A DNA stretch of 64,000 nucleotides from Phymorhynchus buccinoides (taxonomy: Eukaryota > Mollusca > Gastropoda > Neogastropoda > Raphitomidae), in NCBI GenBank assembly GCA_017654935.2, contig CM065698.1, positions 37,020,369 to 37,084,368 of the forward strand, written 5' to 3'. A program made the position numbers and the translations under genes. Below, one piece after another: positions 1 to 15,154 of the stretch. Position 1 is the stretch's first letter, and each line of letters opens with the position of its first letter. The notes under the pieces are model-generated. The model saw only the letters and a program-made list of their open reading frames with translations, ran no database searches and was not told the DNA's origin.

Positions 1-3000
1 AGAGACGAAAGTGGTGACACATAGAGACGGGGACACATAGAGACGAAAGTGGTGACACATAGAGACGGGGACACATAGAGACGAAAGTGGTGACACATAG
101 AGACGGGGACACATAGAGACGAAAGTGGTGACACATAGAGACGGGGACACATAGAGACGAAAGTGGTGACACATAGAGACGGGGACACATAGAGACGAAA
201 GTGGTGACACATAGAGACGGGGACACATAGAGACGAAAGTGGTGACACATAGAGACGGGGACACATAGAGACGAAAGTGGTGACACATAGAGACGGGGAC
301 ACATAGAGACGAAAGTGGTGACACATAGAGACGGGGACACATAGAGACGAAAGTGGTGACACATAGAGACGGGGACACATAGAGACGAAAGTGGTGACAC
401 ATAGAGACGGGGACACATAGAGACGAAAGTGGTGACACATAGAGACGGGGACACATAGAGACGAAAGTGGTGACACATAGAGACGGGGACACATAGAGAC
501 GAAAGTGGTGACACATAGAGACGGGGACACATAGAGACGAAAGTGGTGACACATAGAGACGGGGACACATAGAGACGAAAGTGGTGACACATAGAGACGG
601 GGACACATAGAGACGAAAGTGGTGACACATAGAGACGGGGTCATAGAGACGAAAGTGGTGACACATAGAGACGGGGACACATAGAGACGAAAGTGGTGAC
701 ACATAGAGACGGGGACACATAGAGACGAAAGTGGTGACACATAGAGACGGGGACACATAGAGACGAAAGTGGTGACACATAGAGACGGGGACACATAGAG
801 ACGAAATTGGTGACACATAGAGACGGGGACACATAGAGACGAAAGTGGTGACACATAGAGACGGGGACACATAGAGACGAAAGTGGTGACACATAGAGAC
901 GGGGACACATAGAGACGAAAGTGGTGACACATAGAGACGGGGACACATAGAGACGAAAGTGGTGACACATAGAGACGGGGACACATAGAGACGAAAGTGG
1001 TGACACATAGAGACGGGGACACATAGAGACGAAAGTGGTGACACATAGAGACGGGGACACATAGAGACGAAAGTGGTGACACATAGAGACGGGGACACAT
1101 AGAGACGAAAGTGGTGACACATAGAGACGGGGACACATAGAGACGAAAGTGGTGACACATAGAGACGGGGACACATAGAGACGAAAGTGGTGACACATAG
1201 AGACGGGGACACATAGAGACGAAAGTGGTGACACATAGAGACGGGGACACATAGAGACGAAAGTGGTGACACATAGAGACGGGGACACATAGAGAGACAC
1301 ATAGAGACGGGGACATAGAGACGAAAGTGGTGACACATAGAGACGGGGACACATAGAGACGAAAGTGGTGACACATAGAGACGGGGACACATAGAGACGA
1401 AAGTGGTGACACATAGAGACGGGGACACATAGAGACGAAAGTGGTGACACATAGAGACGGGGACACATAGAGACGAAAGTGGTGACACATAGAGACGGGG
1501 ACACATAGAGACGAAAGTGGTGACACATAGAGACGGGGACACATAGAGACGAAAGTGGTGACACATAGAGACGGGGACACATAGAGACGAAAGTGGTGAC
1601 ACATAGAGACGGGGACACATAGAGACGAAAGTGGTGACACATAGAGACGGGGACACATAGAGACGAAAGTGGTGACACATAGAGACGGGGACACATAGAG
1701 ACGAAAGTGGTGACACATAGAGACGGGGACACATAGAGACGAAAGTGGTGACACATAGAGACGGGGACACATAGAGACGAAAGTGGTGACACATAGAGAC
1801 GGGGACACATAGAGACGAAAGTGGTGACACATAGAGACGGGGACACATAGAGACGAAAGTGGTGACACATAGAGACGGGGACACATAGAGACGAAAGTGG
1901 TGACACATAGAGACGGGGACACATAGAGACGAAAGTGGTGACACATAGAGACGGAGGACACATAGAGACGAAAGTGGTGACACATAGAGACGGGGACACA
2001 TAGAGACGAAAGTGGTGACACATAGAGACGGGGACACATAGAGACGAAAGTGGTGACACATAGAGACGGGGACACATAGAGACGAAACGAAAGTGGTGAC
2101 ACATAGAGACGGGGACACATAGAGACGAAAGTGGTGACACATAGAGACGGGGACACATAGAGACGAAAGTGGTGACACATAGAGACGGGGACACATAGAG
2201 ACGAAAGTGGTGACACATAGAGACGGGGACACATAGAGACGAAAGTGGTGACACATAGAGACGGGGACACATAGAGACGAAAGTGGTGACACATAGAGAC
2301 GGGGACACATAGAGACGAAAGTGGTGACACATAGAGACGGGGACACATAGAGACGAAAGTGGTGACACATAGAGACGGGGACACATAGAGACGAAAGTGG
2401 TGACACATAGAGACGGGGACACATAGAGACGAAAGTGGTGACACATAGAGACGGGGACACATAGAGACGAAAGTGGTGACACATAGAGACGGGGACACAT
2501 AGAGACGAAAGTGGTGACACATAGAGACGGGGACACATAGAGACGAAAGTGGTGACACATAGAGACGGGGACACATAGAGACGAAAGTGGTGACACATAG
2601 AGACGGGGACACATAGAGACGAAAGTGGTGACACATAGAGACGGGGACACATAGAGACGAAAGTGGTGACACATAGAGACGGGGACACATAGAGACGAAA
2701 GTGGTGACACATAGAGACGGGGACACATAGAGACGAAAGTGGTGACACATAGAGACGGGGACACATAGAGACGAAAGTGGTGACACATAGAGACGGGGAC
2801 ACATAGAGACGAAAGTGGTGACACATAGAGACGGGGACACATAGAGACGAAAGTGGTGACACATAGAGACGGGGACACATAGAGACGAAAGTGGTGACAC
2901 ATAGAGACGGGGACACATAGAGACGAAAGTGGTGACACATAGAGACGGGGACACATAGAGACGAAAGTGGTGACACATAGAGACGGGGACACATAGAGAC

Positions 3001-6000
3001 GAAAGTGGGGACACATAGAGACGGGGACACATAGAGACGAAAGTGGTGACACATAGAGACGGGGACACATAGAGACGAAAGTGGTGACACATAGAGACGG
3101 GGGACACATAGAGACGAAAGTGGTGACACATAGAGACGGGGACACATAGAGACGACAAAGTGGTGACACATAGAGACGGGGACACATAGAGACGAAAGTG
3201 GTGACACATAGAGACGGGGACACATAGAGACGAAAGTGGTGACACATAGAGACGGGGACACATAGAGACGAAAGTGGTGACACATAGAGACGGGGACACA
3301 TAGAGACGAAAGTGGTGACACATAGAGACGGGGACACATAGAGACGAAAGTGGTGACACATAGAGACGGGGACACATAGAGACGAAAGTGGTGACACATA
3401 GAGACGGGGACACATAGAGACGAAAGTGGTGACACATAGAGACGGGGACACATAGAGACGAAAGTGGTGACACATAGAGACGGGGACACATAGAGACGAA
3501 AGTGGTGACACATAGAGACGGGGACACATAGAGACGAAAGTGGTGACACATAGAGACGGGGACACATAGAGACGAAAGTGGTGACACATAGAGACGGGGA
3601 CACATAGAGACGAAAGTGGTGACACATAGAGACGGGGACACATAGAGACGAAAGTGGTGACACATAGAGACGGGGACACATAGAGACGAAAGTGGTGACA
3701 CATAGAGACGGGGACACATAGAGACGAAAGTGGTGACACATAGAGACGGGGACACATAGAGACGAAAGTGGTGACACATAGAGACGGGGACACATAGAGA
3801 CGAAAGTGGTGACACATAGAGACGGGGACACATAGAGACGAAAGTGGTGACGGGACACATAGAGACGGGGACACATAGAGACGAAAGTGGTGACACATAG
3901 AGACGGGGACACATAGAGACGAAAGTGGTGACACATAGAGACGGGGACACATAGAGACGAAAGTGGTGACACATAGAGACGGGGACACATAGAGACGAAA
4001 AGTGGTGACACATAGAGACGGGGACACATAGAGACGAAAGTGGTGACACATAGAGACGGGGACACATAGAGACGAAAGTGGTGACACATAGAGACGGGGA
4101 CACATAGAGACGAAAGTGGTGACACATAGAGACGGGGACACATAGAGACGAAAGTGGTGACACATAGAGACGGGGACACATAGAGACGAAAGTGGTGACA
4201 CATAGAGACGGGGACACATAGAGACGAAAGTGGTGACACATAGAGACGGGGACACATAGAGACGAAAGTGGTGACACATAGAGACGGGGACACATAGAGA
4301 CGAAAGTGGTGACACATAGAGACGGGGACACATAGAGACGAAAGTGGTGACACATAGAGACGGGGACACATAGAGACGAAAGTGGTGACACATAGAGACG
4401 GGGACACATAGAGACGAAAGTGGTGACACATAGAGACGGGGACACATAGAGACGAAAGTGGTGACACATAGAGACGGGGACACATAGAGACGAAAGTGGT
4501 GACACATAGAGACGGGGACACATAGAGACGAAAGTGGTGACACATAGAGACGGGGACACATAGAGACGAAAGTGGTGACACATAGAGACGGGGACACATA
4601 GAGACGAAAGTGGTGACACATAGAGACGGGGACACATAGAGACGAAAGTGGTGACACATAGAGACGGGGACACATAGAGACGAAAGTGGTGACACATAGA
4701 GACGGGGACACATAGAGACGAAAGTGGTGACACATAGAGACGGGGACACATAGAGACGAAAGTGGTGACACATAGAGACGGGGACACATAGAGACGAAAG
4801 TGGTGACACATAGAGACGGGGACACATAGAGACGAAAGTGGTGACACATAGAGACGGGGACACATAGAGACGAAAGTGGTGACACATAGAGACGGGGACA
4901 CATAGAGACGAAAGTGGTGACACATAGAGACGGGGACACATAGAGACGAAAGTGGTGACACATAGAGACGGGGACACATAGAGACGAAAGTGGTGACACA
5001 TAGAGACGGGGACACATAGAGACGAAAGTGGTGACACATAGAGACGGGGACACATAGAGACGAAAGTGGTGACACATAGAGACGGGGACACATAGAGACG
5101 AAAGTGGTGACACATAGAGACGGGGACACATAGAGACGAAAGTGGTGACACATAGAGACGGGGACACATAGAGACGAAAGTGGTGACACATAGAGACGGG
5201 GACACATAGAGACGAAAGTGGTGACACATAGAGACGGGGACACATAGAGACGAAAGTGGTGACACATAGAGACGGGGACACATAGAGACGAAAGTGGTGA
5301 CACATAGAGACGGGGACACATAGAGACGAAAGTGGTGACACATAGAGACGGGGACACATAGAGACGAAAGTGGTGACACATAGAGACGGGGACACATAGA
5401 GACGAAAGTGGTGACACATAGAGACGGGGACACATAGAGACGAAAGTGGTGACACATAGAGACGGGGACACATAGAGACGAAAGTGGTGACACATAGAGA
5501 CGGGGACACATAGAGACGAAAGTGGTGACACATAGAGACGGGGACACATAGAGACGAAAGTGGTGACACATAGAGACGGGGACACATAGAGACGAAAGTG
5601 GTGACACATAGAGACGGGGACACATAGAGACGAAAGTGGTGACACATAGAGACGGGGACACATAGAGACGAAAGTGGTGACACATAGAGACGGGGACACA
5701 TAGAGACGAAAGTGGTGACACATAGAGACGGGGACACATAGAGACGAAAGTGGTGACACATAGAGACGGGGACACATAGAGACGAAAGTGGTGACACATA
5801 GAGACGGGGACACATAGAGACGAAAGTGGTGACACATAGAGACGGGGACACATAGAGACGAAAGTGGTGACACATAGAGACGGGGACACATAGAGACGAA
5901 AGTGGTGACACATAGAGACGGGGACACATAGAGACGAAAGTGGTGACACATAGAGACGGGGACACATAGAGACGAAAGTGGTGACACATAGAGACGGGGA

Positions 6001-9000
6001 CACATAGAGACGAAAGTGGTGACACATAGAGACGGGGACACATAGAGACGAAAGTGGTGACACATAGAGACGGGGACACATAGAGACGAAAGTGGTGACA
6101 CATAGAGACGGGGACACATAGAGACGAAAGTGGTGACACATAGAGACGGGGACACATAGAGACGAAAGTGGTGACACATAGAGACGGGGACACATAGAGA
6201 CGAAAGTGGTGACACATAGAGACGGGGACACATAGAGACGAAAGTGGTGACACATAGAGACGGGGACACATAGAGACGAAAGTGGTGACACATAGAGACG
6301 GGGACACATAGAGACGAAAGTGGTGACACATAGAGACGGGGACACATAGAGACGACATAGTGGGGACACATAGAGACGGGGACACATAGAGACGAAAGTG
6401 GTGACACATAGAGACGGGGACACATAGAGACGAAAGTGGTGACACATAGAGACGGGGACACATAGAGACGAAAGTGGTGACACATAGAGACGGGGACACA
6501 TAGAGACGAAAGTGGTGACACATAGAGACGGGGACACATAGAGACGAAAGTGGTGACACATAGAGACGGGGACACATAGAGACGAAAGTGGTGACACATA
6601 GAGACGGGGACACATAGAGACGAAAGTGGTGACACATAGAGACGGGGACACATAGAGACGAAAGTGGTGACACATAGAGACGGGGACACATAGAGACGAA
6701 AGTGGTGACACATAGAGACGGGGACACATAGAGACGAAAGTGGTGACACATAGAGACGGGGACACATAGAGACGAAAGTGGTGACACATAGAGACGGGGA
6801 CACATAGAGACGAAAGTGGTGACACATAGAGACGGGGACACATAGAGACGAAAGTGGTGACACATAGAGACGGGGACACATAGAGACGAAAGTGGTGACA
6901 CATAGAGACGGGGACACATAGAGACGAAAGTGGTGACACATAGAGACGGGGACACATAGAGACGAAAGTGGTGACACATAGAGACGGGGACACATAGAGA
7001 CGAAAGTGGTGACACATAGAGACGGGGACACATAGAGACGAAAGTGGTGACACATAGAGACGGGGACACATAGAGACGAAAGTGGTGACACATAGAGACG
7101 GGGACACATAGAGACGAAAGTGGTGACACATAGAGACGGGGACACATAGAGACGAAAGTGGTGACACATAGAGACGGGGACACATAGAGACGAAAGTGGT
7201 GACACATAGAGACGGGACACATAGAGACGAAAGTGGTGACACATAGAGACGGGGACACATAGAGACGAAAGTGGTGACACATAGAGACGGGGACACATAG
7301 AGACGAAAGTGGTGACACATAGAGACGGGGACACATAGAGACGAAAGTGGTGACACATAGAGACGGGGACACATAGAGACGAAAGTGGTGACACATAGAG
7401 ACGGGGACACATAGAGACGAAAGTGGTGACACATAGAGACGGGGACACATAGAGACGAAAGTGGTGACACATAGAGACGGGGACACATAGAGACGAAAGT
7501 GGTGACACATAGAGACGGGGACACATAGAGACGAAAGTGGTGACACATAGAGACGGGGACACATAGAGACGAAAGTGGTGACACATAGAGACGGGGACAC
7601 ATAGAGACGAAAGTGGTGACACATAGAGACGGGGACACATAGAGACGAAAGTGGTGACACATAGAGACGGGGACACATAGAGACGAAAGTGGTGACACAT
7701 AGAGACGGGGACACATAGAGACGAAAGTGGTGACACATAGAGACGGGGACACATAGAGACGAAAGTGGTGACACATAGAGACGGGGACACATAGAGACGA
7801 AAGTGGTGACACATAGAGACGGGGACACATAGAGACGAAAGTGGTGACACATAGAGACGGGGACACATAGAGACGAAAGTGGTGACACATAGAGACGGGG
7901 ACACATAGAGACGAAAGTGGTGACACATAGAGACGGGGACACATAGAGACGAAAGTGGTGACACATAGAGACGGGGACACATAGAGACGAAAGTGGTGAC
8001 ACATAGAGACGGGGACACATAGAGACGAAAGTGGTGACACATAGAGACGGGGACACATAGAGACGAAAGTGGTGACACATAGAGACGGGGACACATAGAG
8101 ACGAAAGTGGTGACACATAGAGACGGGGACACATAGAGACGAAAGTGGTGACACATAGAGACGGGGACACATAGAGACGAAAGTGGTGACACATAGAGAC
8201 GGGGACACATAGAGACGAAAGTGGTGACACATAGAGACGGGGACACATAGAGACGAAAGTGGTGACACATAGAGACGGGGACACATAGAGACGAAAGTGG
8301 TGACACATAGAGACGGGGACACATAGAGACGAAAGTGGTGACACATAGAGACGGGGACACATAGAGACGAAAGTGGTGACACATAGAGACGGGGACACAT
8401 AGAGACGAAAGTGGTGACACATAGAGACGGGGACACATAGAGACGAAAGTGGTGACACATAGAGACGGGGACACATAGAGACGAAAGTGGTGACACATAG
8501 AGACGGGGACACATAGAGACGAAAGTGGTGACACATAGAGACGGGGACACATAGAGACGAAAGTGGTGACACATAGAGACGGGGACACATAGAGACGAAA
8601 GTGGTGACACATAGAGACGGGGACACATAGAGACGAAAGTGGTGACACATAGAGACGGGGACACATAGAGACGAAAGTGGTGACACATAGAGACGGGGAC
8701 ACATAGAGACGAAAGTGGTGACACATAGAGACGGGGACACATAGAGACGAAAGTGGTGACACATAGAGACGGGGACACATAGAGACGAAAGTGGTGACAC
8801 ATAGAGACGGGGACACATAGAGACGAAAGTGGTGACACATAGAGACGGGGACACATAGAGACGAAAGTGGTGACACATAGAGACGGGGACACATAGAGAC
8901 GAAAGTGGTGACACATAGAGACGGGGACACATAGAGACGAAAGTGGTGACACATAGAGACGGGGACACATAGAGACGAAAGTGGTGACACATAGAGACGG

Positions 9001-12000
9001 GGACACATAGAGACGAAAGTGGTGACACATAGAGACGGGGACACATAGAGACGAAAGTGGTGACACATAGAGACGGGGACACATAGAGACGAAAGTGGTG
9101 ACACATAGAGACGGGGACACATAGAGACGAAAGTGGTGACACATAGAGACGGGGACACATAGAGACGAAAGTGGTGACACATAGAGACGGGGACACATAG
9201 AGACGAAAGTGGTGACACATAGAGACGGGGACACATAGAGACGAAAGTGGTGACACATAGAGACGGGGACACATAGAGACGAAAGTGGTGACACATAGAG
9301 ACGGGGACACATAGAGACGAAAGTGGTGACACATAGAGACGGGGACACATAGAGACGAAAGTGGTGACACATAGAGACGGGGACACATAGAGACGAAAGT
9401 GGTGACACATAGAGACGGGGACACATAGAGACGAAAGTGGTGACACATAGAGACGGGGACACATAGAGGAAAGTGGTGACACATAGAGACGGGGACACAT
9501 AGAGACGAAAGTGGTGACACATAGAGACGGGGACACATAGAGACGAAAGTGGTGACACATAGAGACGGGGACACATAGAGACGAAAGTGGTGACACATAG
9601 AGACGGGGACACATAGAGACGAAAGTGGTGACACATAGAGACGGGGACACATAGAGACGAAAGTGGTGACACATAGAGACGGGGACACATAGAGACGAAA
9701 GTGGTGACACATAGAGACGGGGACACATAGAGACGAAAGTGGTGACACATAGAGACGGGGACACATAGAGACGAAAGTGGTGACACATAGAGACGGGGAC
9801 ACATAGAGACGAAAGTGGTGACACATAGAGACGGGGACACATAGAGACGAAAGTGGTGACACATAGAGACGGGGACACATAGAGACGAAAGTGGTGACAC
9901 ATAGAGACGGGGACACATAGAGACGAAAGTGGTGACACATAGAGACGGGGACACATAGAGACGAAAGTGGTGACACATAGAGACGGGGACACATAGAGAC
10001 GAAAGTGGTGACACATAGAGACGGGGACACATAGAGACGAAAGTGGTGACACATAGAGACGGGGACACATAGAGACGAAAGTGGTGACACATAGAGACGG
10101 GGACACATAGAGACGAAAGTGGTGACACATAGAGACGGGGACACATAGAGACGAAAGTGGTGACACATAGAGACGGGGACACATAGAGACGAAAGTGGTG
10201 ACACATAGAGACGGGGACACATAGAGACGAAAGTGGTGACACATAGAGACGGGGACACATAGAGACGAAAGTGGTGACACATAGAGACGGGGACACATAG
10301 AGACGAAAGTGGTGACACATAGAGACGGGGACACATAGAGACGAAAGTGGTGACACATAGAGACGGGGACACATAGAGACGAAAGTGGTGACACATAGAG
10401 ACGGGGACACATAGAGACGAAAGTGGTGACACATAGAGACGGGGACACATAGAGACGAAAGTGGTGACACATAGAGACGGGGACACATAGAGACGAAAGT
10501 GGTGACACATAGAGACGGGGACACATAGAGACGAAAGTGGTGACACATAGAGACGGGGACACATAGAGACGAAAGTGGTGACACATAGAGACGGGGACAC
10601 ATAGAGACGAAAGTGGTGACACATAGAGACGGGGACACATAGAGACGAAAGTGGTGACACATAGAGACGGGGACACATAGAGACGAAAGTGGTGACACAT
10701 AGAGACGGGGACACATAGAGACGAAAGTGGTGACACATAGAGACGGGGACACATAGAGACGAAAGTGGTGACACATAGAGACGGGGACACATAGAGACGA
10801 AAGTGGTGACACATAGAGACGGGGACACATAGAGACGAAAGTGGTGACACATAGAGACGGGGACACATAGAGACGAAAGTGGTGACACATAGAGACGGGG
10901 ACACATAGAGACGAAAGTGGTGACACATAGAGACGGGGACACATAGAGACGAAAGTGGTGACACATAGAGACGGGGACACATAGAGACGAACATGGGGAC
11001 ACATAGAGACGGGGACACATAGAGACGAAAGTGGTGACACATAGAGACGGGGACACATAGAGACGAAAGTGGTGACACATAGAGACGGGGACACATAGAG
11101 ACGAAAGTGGTGACACATAGAGACGGGGACACATAGAGACGAAAGTGGTGACACATAGAGACGGGGACACATAGAGACGAAAGTGGTGACACATAGAGAC
11201 GGGGACACATAGAGACGAAAGTGGTGACACATAGAGACGGGGACACATAGAGACGAAAGTGGTGACACATAGAGACGGGGACACATAGAGACGAAAGTGG
11301 TGACACATAGAGACGGGGACACATAGAGACGAAAGTGGTGACACATAGAGACGGGGACACATAGAGACGAAAGTGGTGACACATAGAGACGGGGACACAT
11401 AGAGACGAAAGTGGTGACACATAGAGACGGGGACACATAGAGACGAAAGTGGTGACACATAGAGACGGGGACACATAGAGACGAAAGTGGTGACACATAG
11501 AGACGGGGACACATAGAGACGAAAGTGGTGACACATAGAGACGGGGACACATAGAGACGAAAGTGGTGACACATAGAGACGGGGACACATAGAGACGAAA
11601 GTGGTGACACATAGAGACGGGGACACATAGAGACGAAAGTGGTGACACATAGAGACGGGGACACATAGAGACGAAAGTGGTGACACATAGAGACGGGGAC
11701 ACATAGAGACGAAAGTGGTGACACATAGAGACGGGGACACATAGAGACGAAAGTGGTGACACATAGAGACGGGGACACATAGAGACGAAAGTGGTGACAC
11801 ATAGAGACGGGGACACATAGAGACGAAAGTGGTGACACATAGAGACGGGGACACATAGAGACGAAAGTGGTGACACATAGAGACGGGGACACATAGAGAC
11901 GAAAGTGGTGACACATAGAGACGGGGACACATAGAGACGAAAGTGGTGACACATAGAGACGGGGACACATAGAGACGAAAGTGGTGACACATAGAGACGG

Positions 12001-14534
12001 GGACACATAGAGACGAAAGTGGTGACACATAGAGACGGGGACACATAGAGACGAAAGTGGTGACACATAGAGACGGGGACACATAGAGACGAAAGTGGTG
12101 ACACATAGAGACGGGGACACATAGAGACGAAAGTGGTGACACATAGAGACGGGGACACATAGAGACGAAAGTGGTGACACATAGAGACGGGGACACATAG
12201 AGACGAAAGTGGTGACACATAGAGACGGGGACACATAGAGACGAAAGTGGTGACACATAGAGACGGGGACACATAGAGACGAAAGTGGTGACACATAGAG
12301 ACGGGGACACATAGAGACGAAAGTGGTGACACATAGAGACGGGGACACATAGAGACGAAAGTGGTGACACATAGAGACGGGGACACATAGAGACGAAAGT
12401 GGTGACACATAGAGACGGGGACACATAGAGACGAAAGTGGTGACACATAGAGACGGGGACACATAGAGACGAAAGTGGTGACACATAGAGACGGGGACAC
12501 ATAGAGACGAAAGTGGTGACACATAGAGACGGGGACACATAGAGACGAAAGTGGTGACACATAGAGACGGGGACACATAGAGACGAAAGTGGTGACACAT
12601 AGAGACGGGGACACATAGAGACGAAAGTGGTGACACATAGAGACGGGGACACATAGAGACGAAAGTGGTGACACATAGAGACGGGGACACATAGAGACGA
12701 AAAGTGGTGACACATAGAGACGGGGACACATAGAGACGAAAGTGGTGACACATAGAGACGGGGACACATAGAGACGAAAGTGGTGACACATAGAGACGGG
12801 GACACATAGAGACGAAAGTGGTGACACATAGAGACGGGGACACATAGAGACGAAAGTGGTGACACATAGAGACGGGGACACATAGAGACGAAAGTGGTGA
12901 CACATAGAGACGGGGACACATAGAGACGGGGACACATAGAGACCGGGACACATAGAGACGGGGACACATAGAGACGAAAGTGGTGACACATAGAGACGGG
13001 GACACATAGAGACGAAAGTGGTGACACATAGAGACGGGGACACATAGAGACGAAAGTGGTGACACATAGAGACGGGGACACATAGAGACGAAAGTGGTGA
13101 CACATAGAGACGGGGACACATAGAGACGAAAGTGGTGACACATAGAGACGGGGACACATAGAGACGAAAGTGGTGACACATAGAGACGGGGACACATAGA
13201 GACGAAAGTGGTGACACATAGAGACGGGGACACATAGAGACGAAAGTGGTGACACATAGAGACGGGGACACATAGAGACGAAAGTGGTGACACATAGAGA
13301 CGGGGACACATAGAGACGAAAGTGGTGACACATAGAGACGGGGACACATAGAGACGAAAGTGGTGACACATAGAGACGGGGACACATAGAGACGAAAGTG
13401 GTGACACATAGAGACGGGGACACATAGAGACGAAAGTGGTGACACATAGAGACGGGGACACATAGAGACGAAAGTGGTGACACATAGAGACGGGGACACA
13501 TAGAGACGAAAGTGGTGACACATAGAGACGGGGACACATAGAGACGAAAGTGGTGACACATAGAGACGGGGACACATAGAGACGAAAGTGGTGACACATA
13601 GAGACGGGGACACATAGAGACGAAAGTGGTGACACATAGAGACGGGGACACATAGAGACGAAAGTGGTGACACATAGAGACGGGGACACATAGAGACGAA
13701 AGTGGTGACACATAGAGACGGGGACACATAGAGACGACACAGTGGGGACACATAGAGACGGGGACACATAGAGACGAAAGTGGTGACACATAGAGACGGG
13801 GACACATAGAGACGAAAGTGGTGACACATAGAGACGGGGACACATAGAGACGAAAGTGGTGACACATAGAGACGGGGACACATAGAGACGAAAGTGGTGA
13901 CACATAGAGACGGGGACACATAGAGACGAAAGTGGTGACACATAGAGACGGGGACACATAGAGACGAAAGTGGTGACACATAGAGACGGGGACACATAGA
14001 GACGAAAGTGGTGACACATAGAGACGGGGACACATAGAGACGAAAGTGGTGACACATAGAGACGGGGACACATAGAGACGAAAGTGGTGACACATAGAGA
14101 CGGGGACACATAGAGACGAAAGTGGTGACACATAGAGACGGGGACACATAGAGACGAAAGTGGTGACACATAGAGACGGGGACACATAGAGACGAAAGTG
14201 GTGACACATAGAGACGGGGACACATAGAGACGAAAGTGGTGACACATAGAGACGGGGACACATAGAGACGAAAGTGGTGACACATAGAGACGGGGACACA
14301 TAGAGACGAAAGTGGTGACACATAGAGACGGGGACACATAGAGACGAAAGTGGTGACACATAGAGACGGGGACACATAGAGACGGGGACACATAGAGACG
14401 AAAGTGGGACACATAGAGACGGGGACACATAGAGACGAAAGTGGTGACACATAGAGACGGGGACACATAGAGACGAAAGTGGTGACACATAGAGACGGGG
14501 ACACATAGAGACGAAAGTGGTGACACATAGAGAC
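1..14534. repeat. 38-bp satellite array 1 (about 382 copies)
   Basis: Tandem array of a 38-bp unit made of two copies of the 13-mer GACACATAGAGAC, the first followed by GAAAGTGGT (22 bp) and the second by GGG (16 bp). It starts before the window and stops abruptly right after a 13-mer at 14534. Copies are almost identical. Scattered irregular units are seen near 640, 1294-1316, 1953, 2086, 3008, 3152, 3850, 6355, 7213, 9469, 10990, 12930-12960, 13737 and 14386. Two TAG triplets per unit close the + strand frames, while the minus strand has no stop in any frame, giving a spurious 4621-codon ORF (641-14506). I see no sign that it is coding. It lies upstream of the cathepsin L-like gene. Its strong homogeneity implies recent amplification or homogenisation. 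Confidence 0.98.
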
Positions 14535-15014
14535 TACCTTTTATTTGATTAATTGTATCGCACTACCCACGGTTACAGCGTTTATCAACGCTCAGGCCAT
14601 GATAAGGGGAACATGATATAGCAACTCGTAACATTGTATGTTTCTTAACAATCAAGAACCTTTTCTTTTTTCGTACTTTTAATGTGATATGTTTTGGTCA
14701 CACAAGGGGGCGGGTTTGGGGCAATGATTAGGGGCAGGTTAAAGTCGGTCTAAGCGCGCGTTTATGCAACCTCTAAGTGTCAAAATCATTGCCTGGTGGC
14801 TGAAATAATGAAATTGCCATCTTTTGCCTTTTCTTAAACATTGCCTGACTTAATCCTTTACTTAGAATACTCATTCTTGTTGATTTCGTTTTTTAAAAAA
14901 AAATTCTCCATATAGTTCCCACGTGGTTTTAAAAAAAACCAAATATATTCCGAACCAATCATATGCTTGCTTTGCTCACTTTTGTTGGCACTTCCTTTTC
15001 CCTCCACCAATCAG
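14535..15014 (+). promoter_or_regulatory. Upstream/5' region of the cathepsin L-like gene
   Basis: Single-copy-looking, AT-rich sequence between the satellite and the start codon. It holds a palindromic E-box CCACGTGG (14919-14926), a CCAAT box (14955-14959), AT-rich TATA-like stretches (around 14910 and 14943) and a second CCAAT only 3 nt before the ATG (15007-15011), probably too close to act. No other gene is visible. Promoter function is inferred from position and motifs; the transcription start is not determined. Confidence 0.45.
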
Positions 15015-15154
15015 ATGTTTCGTCTCAAACTGTTGGTTACTGTTGTGGTGTGGGCTACGGCTCTGTCAGCCTCGCTGCTAGACTTAGACCGAGAATGGGC
15101 CATCTTCAAGAGAACCTACAACAAACACTATACGGAGACAGAGGAGCAAGTCAG
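15015..15154 (+). CDS. CTSL: Cathepsin L-like protease, exon 1 (signal peptide, start of propeptide)
   Basis: First coding exon of a papain-family (C1A) cysteine endopeptidase, a secreted or lysosomal enzyme made as a proenzyme. The chosen ATG opens with a basic residue and a hydrophobic stretch (M-F-R-L-K-L-L-V-T-V-V-V-W) ending near A-L-S-A, a plausible signal peptide. Then comes the propeptide start, L-D-R-E-W-A-I-F-K-R-T-Y-N-K-H-Y, typical of the family's inhibitory I29 domain. The exon is 140 nt and ends in phase 2 at a GTGGGT donor; its AG joins the G of exon 2 to make Arg. Upstream ATGs at 14963 and 14967 are in other frames and give no family match. The whole gene should encode about 330-340 residues, the usual length. 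Intron 1 (15155-16201) contains a MITE, a 25-G run and a 92-bp direct repeat. Confidence 0.88.

Noticed and set aside
641..14506. 4621-residue minus-strand protein over satellite array 1
   Set aside because: The stop-free complement of a 38-bp unit makes it open in all frames; no non-repeat sequence or gene signals.
1..14534. CRISPR array (regular spacing of a repeated 13-mer)
   Set aside because: The spacers are identical in every unit and the DNA is eukaryotic; it is a satellite.
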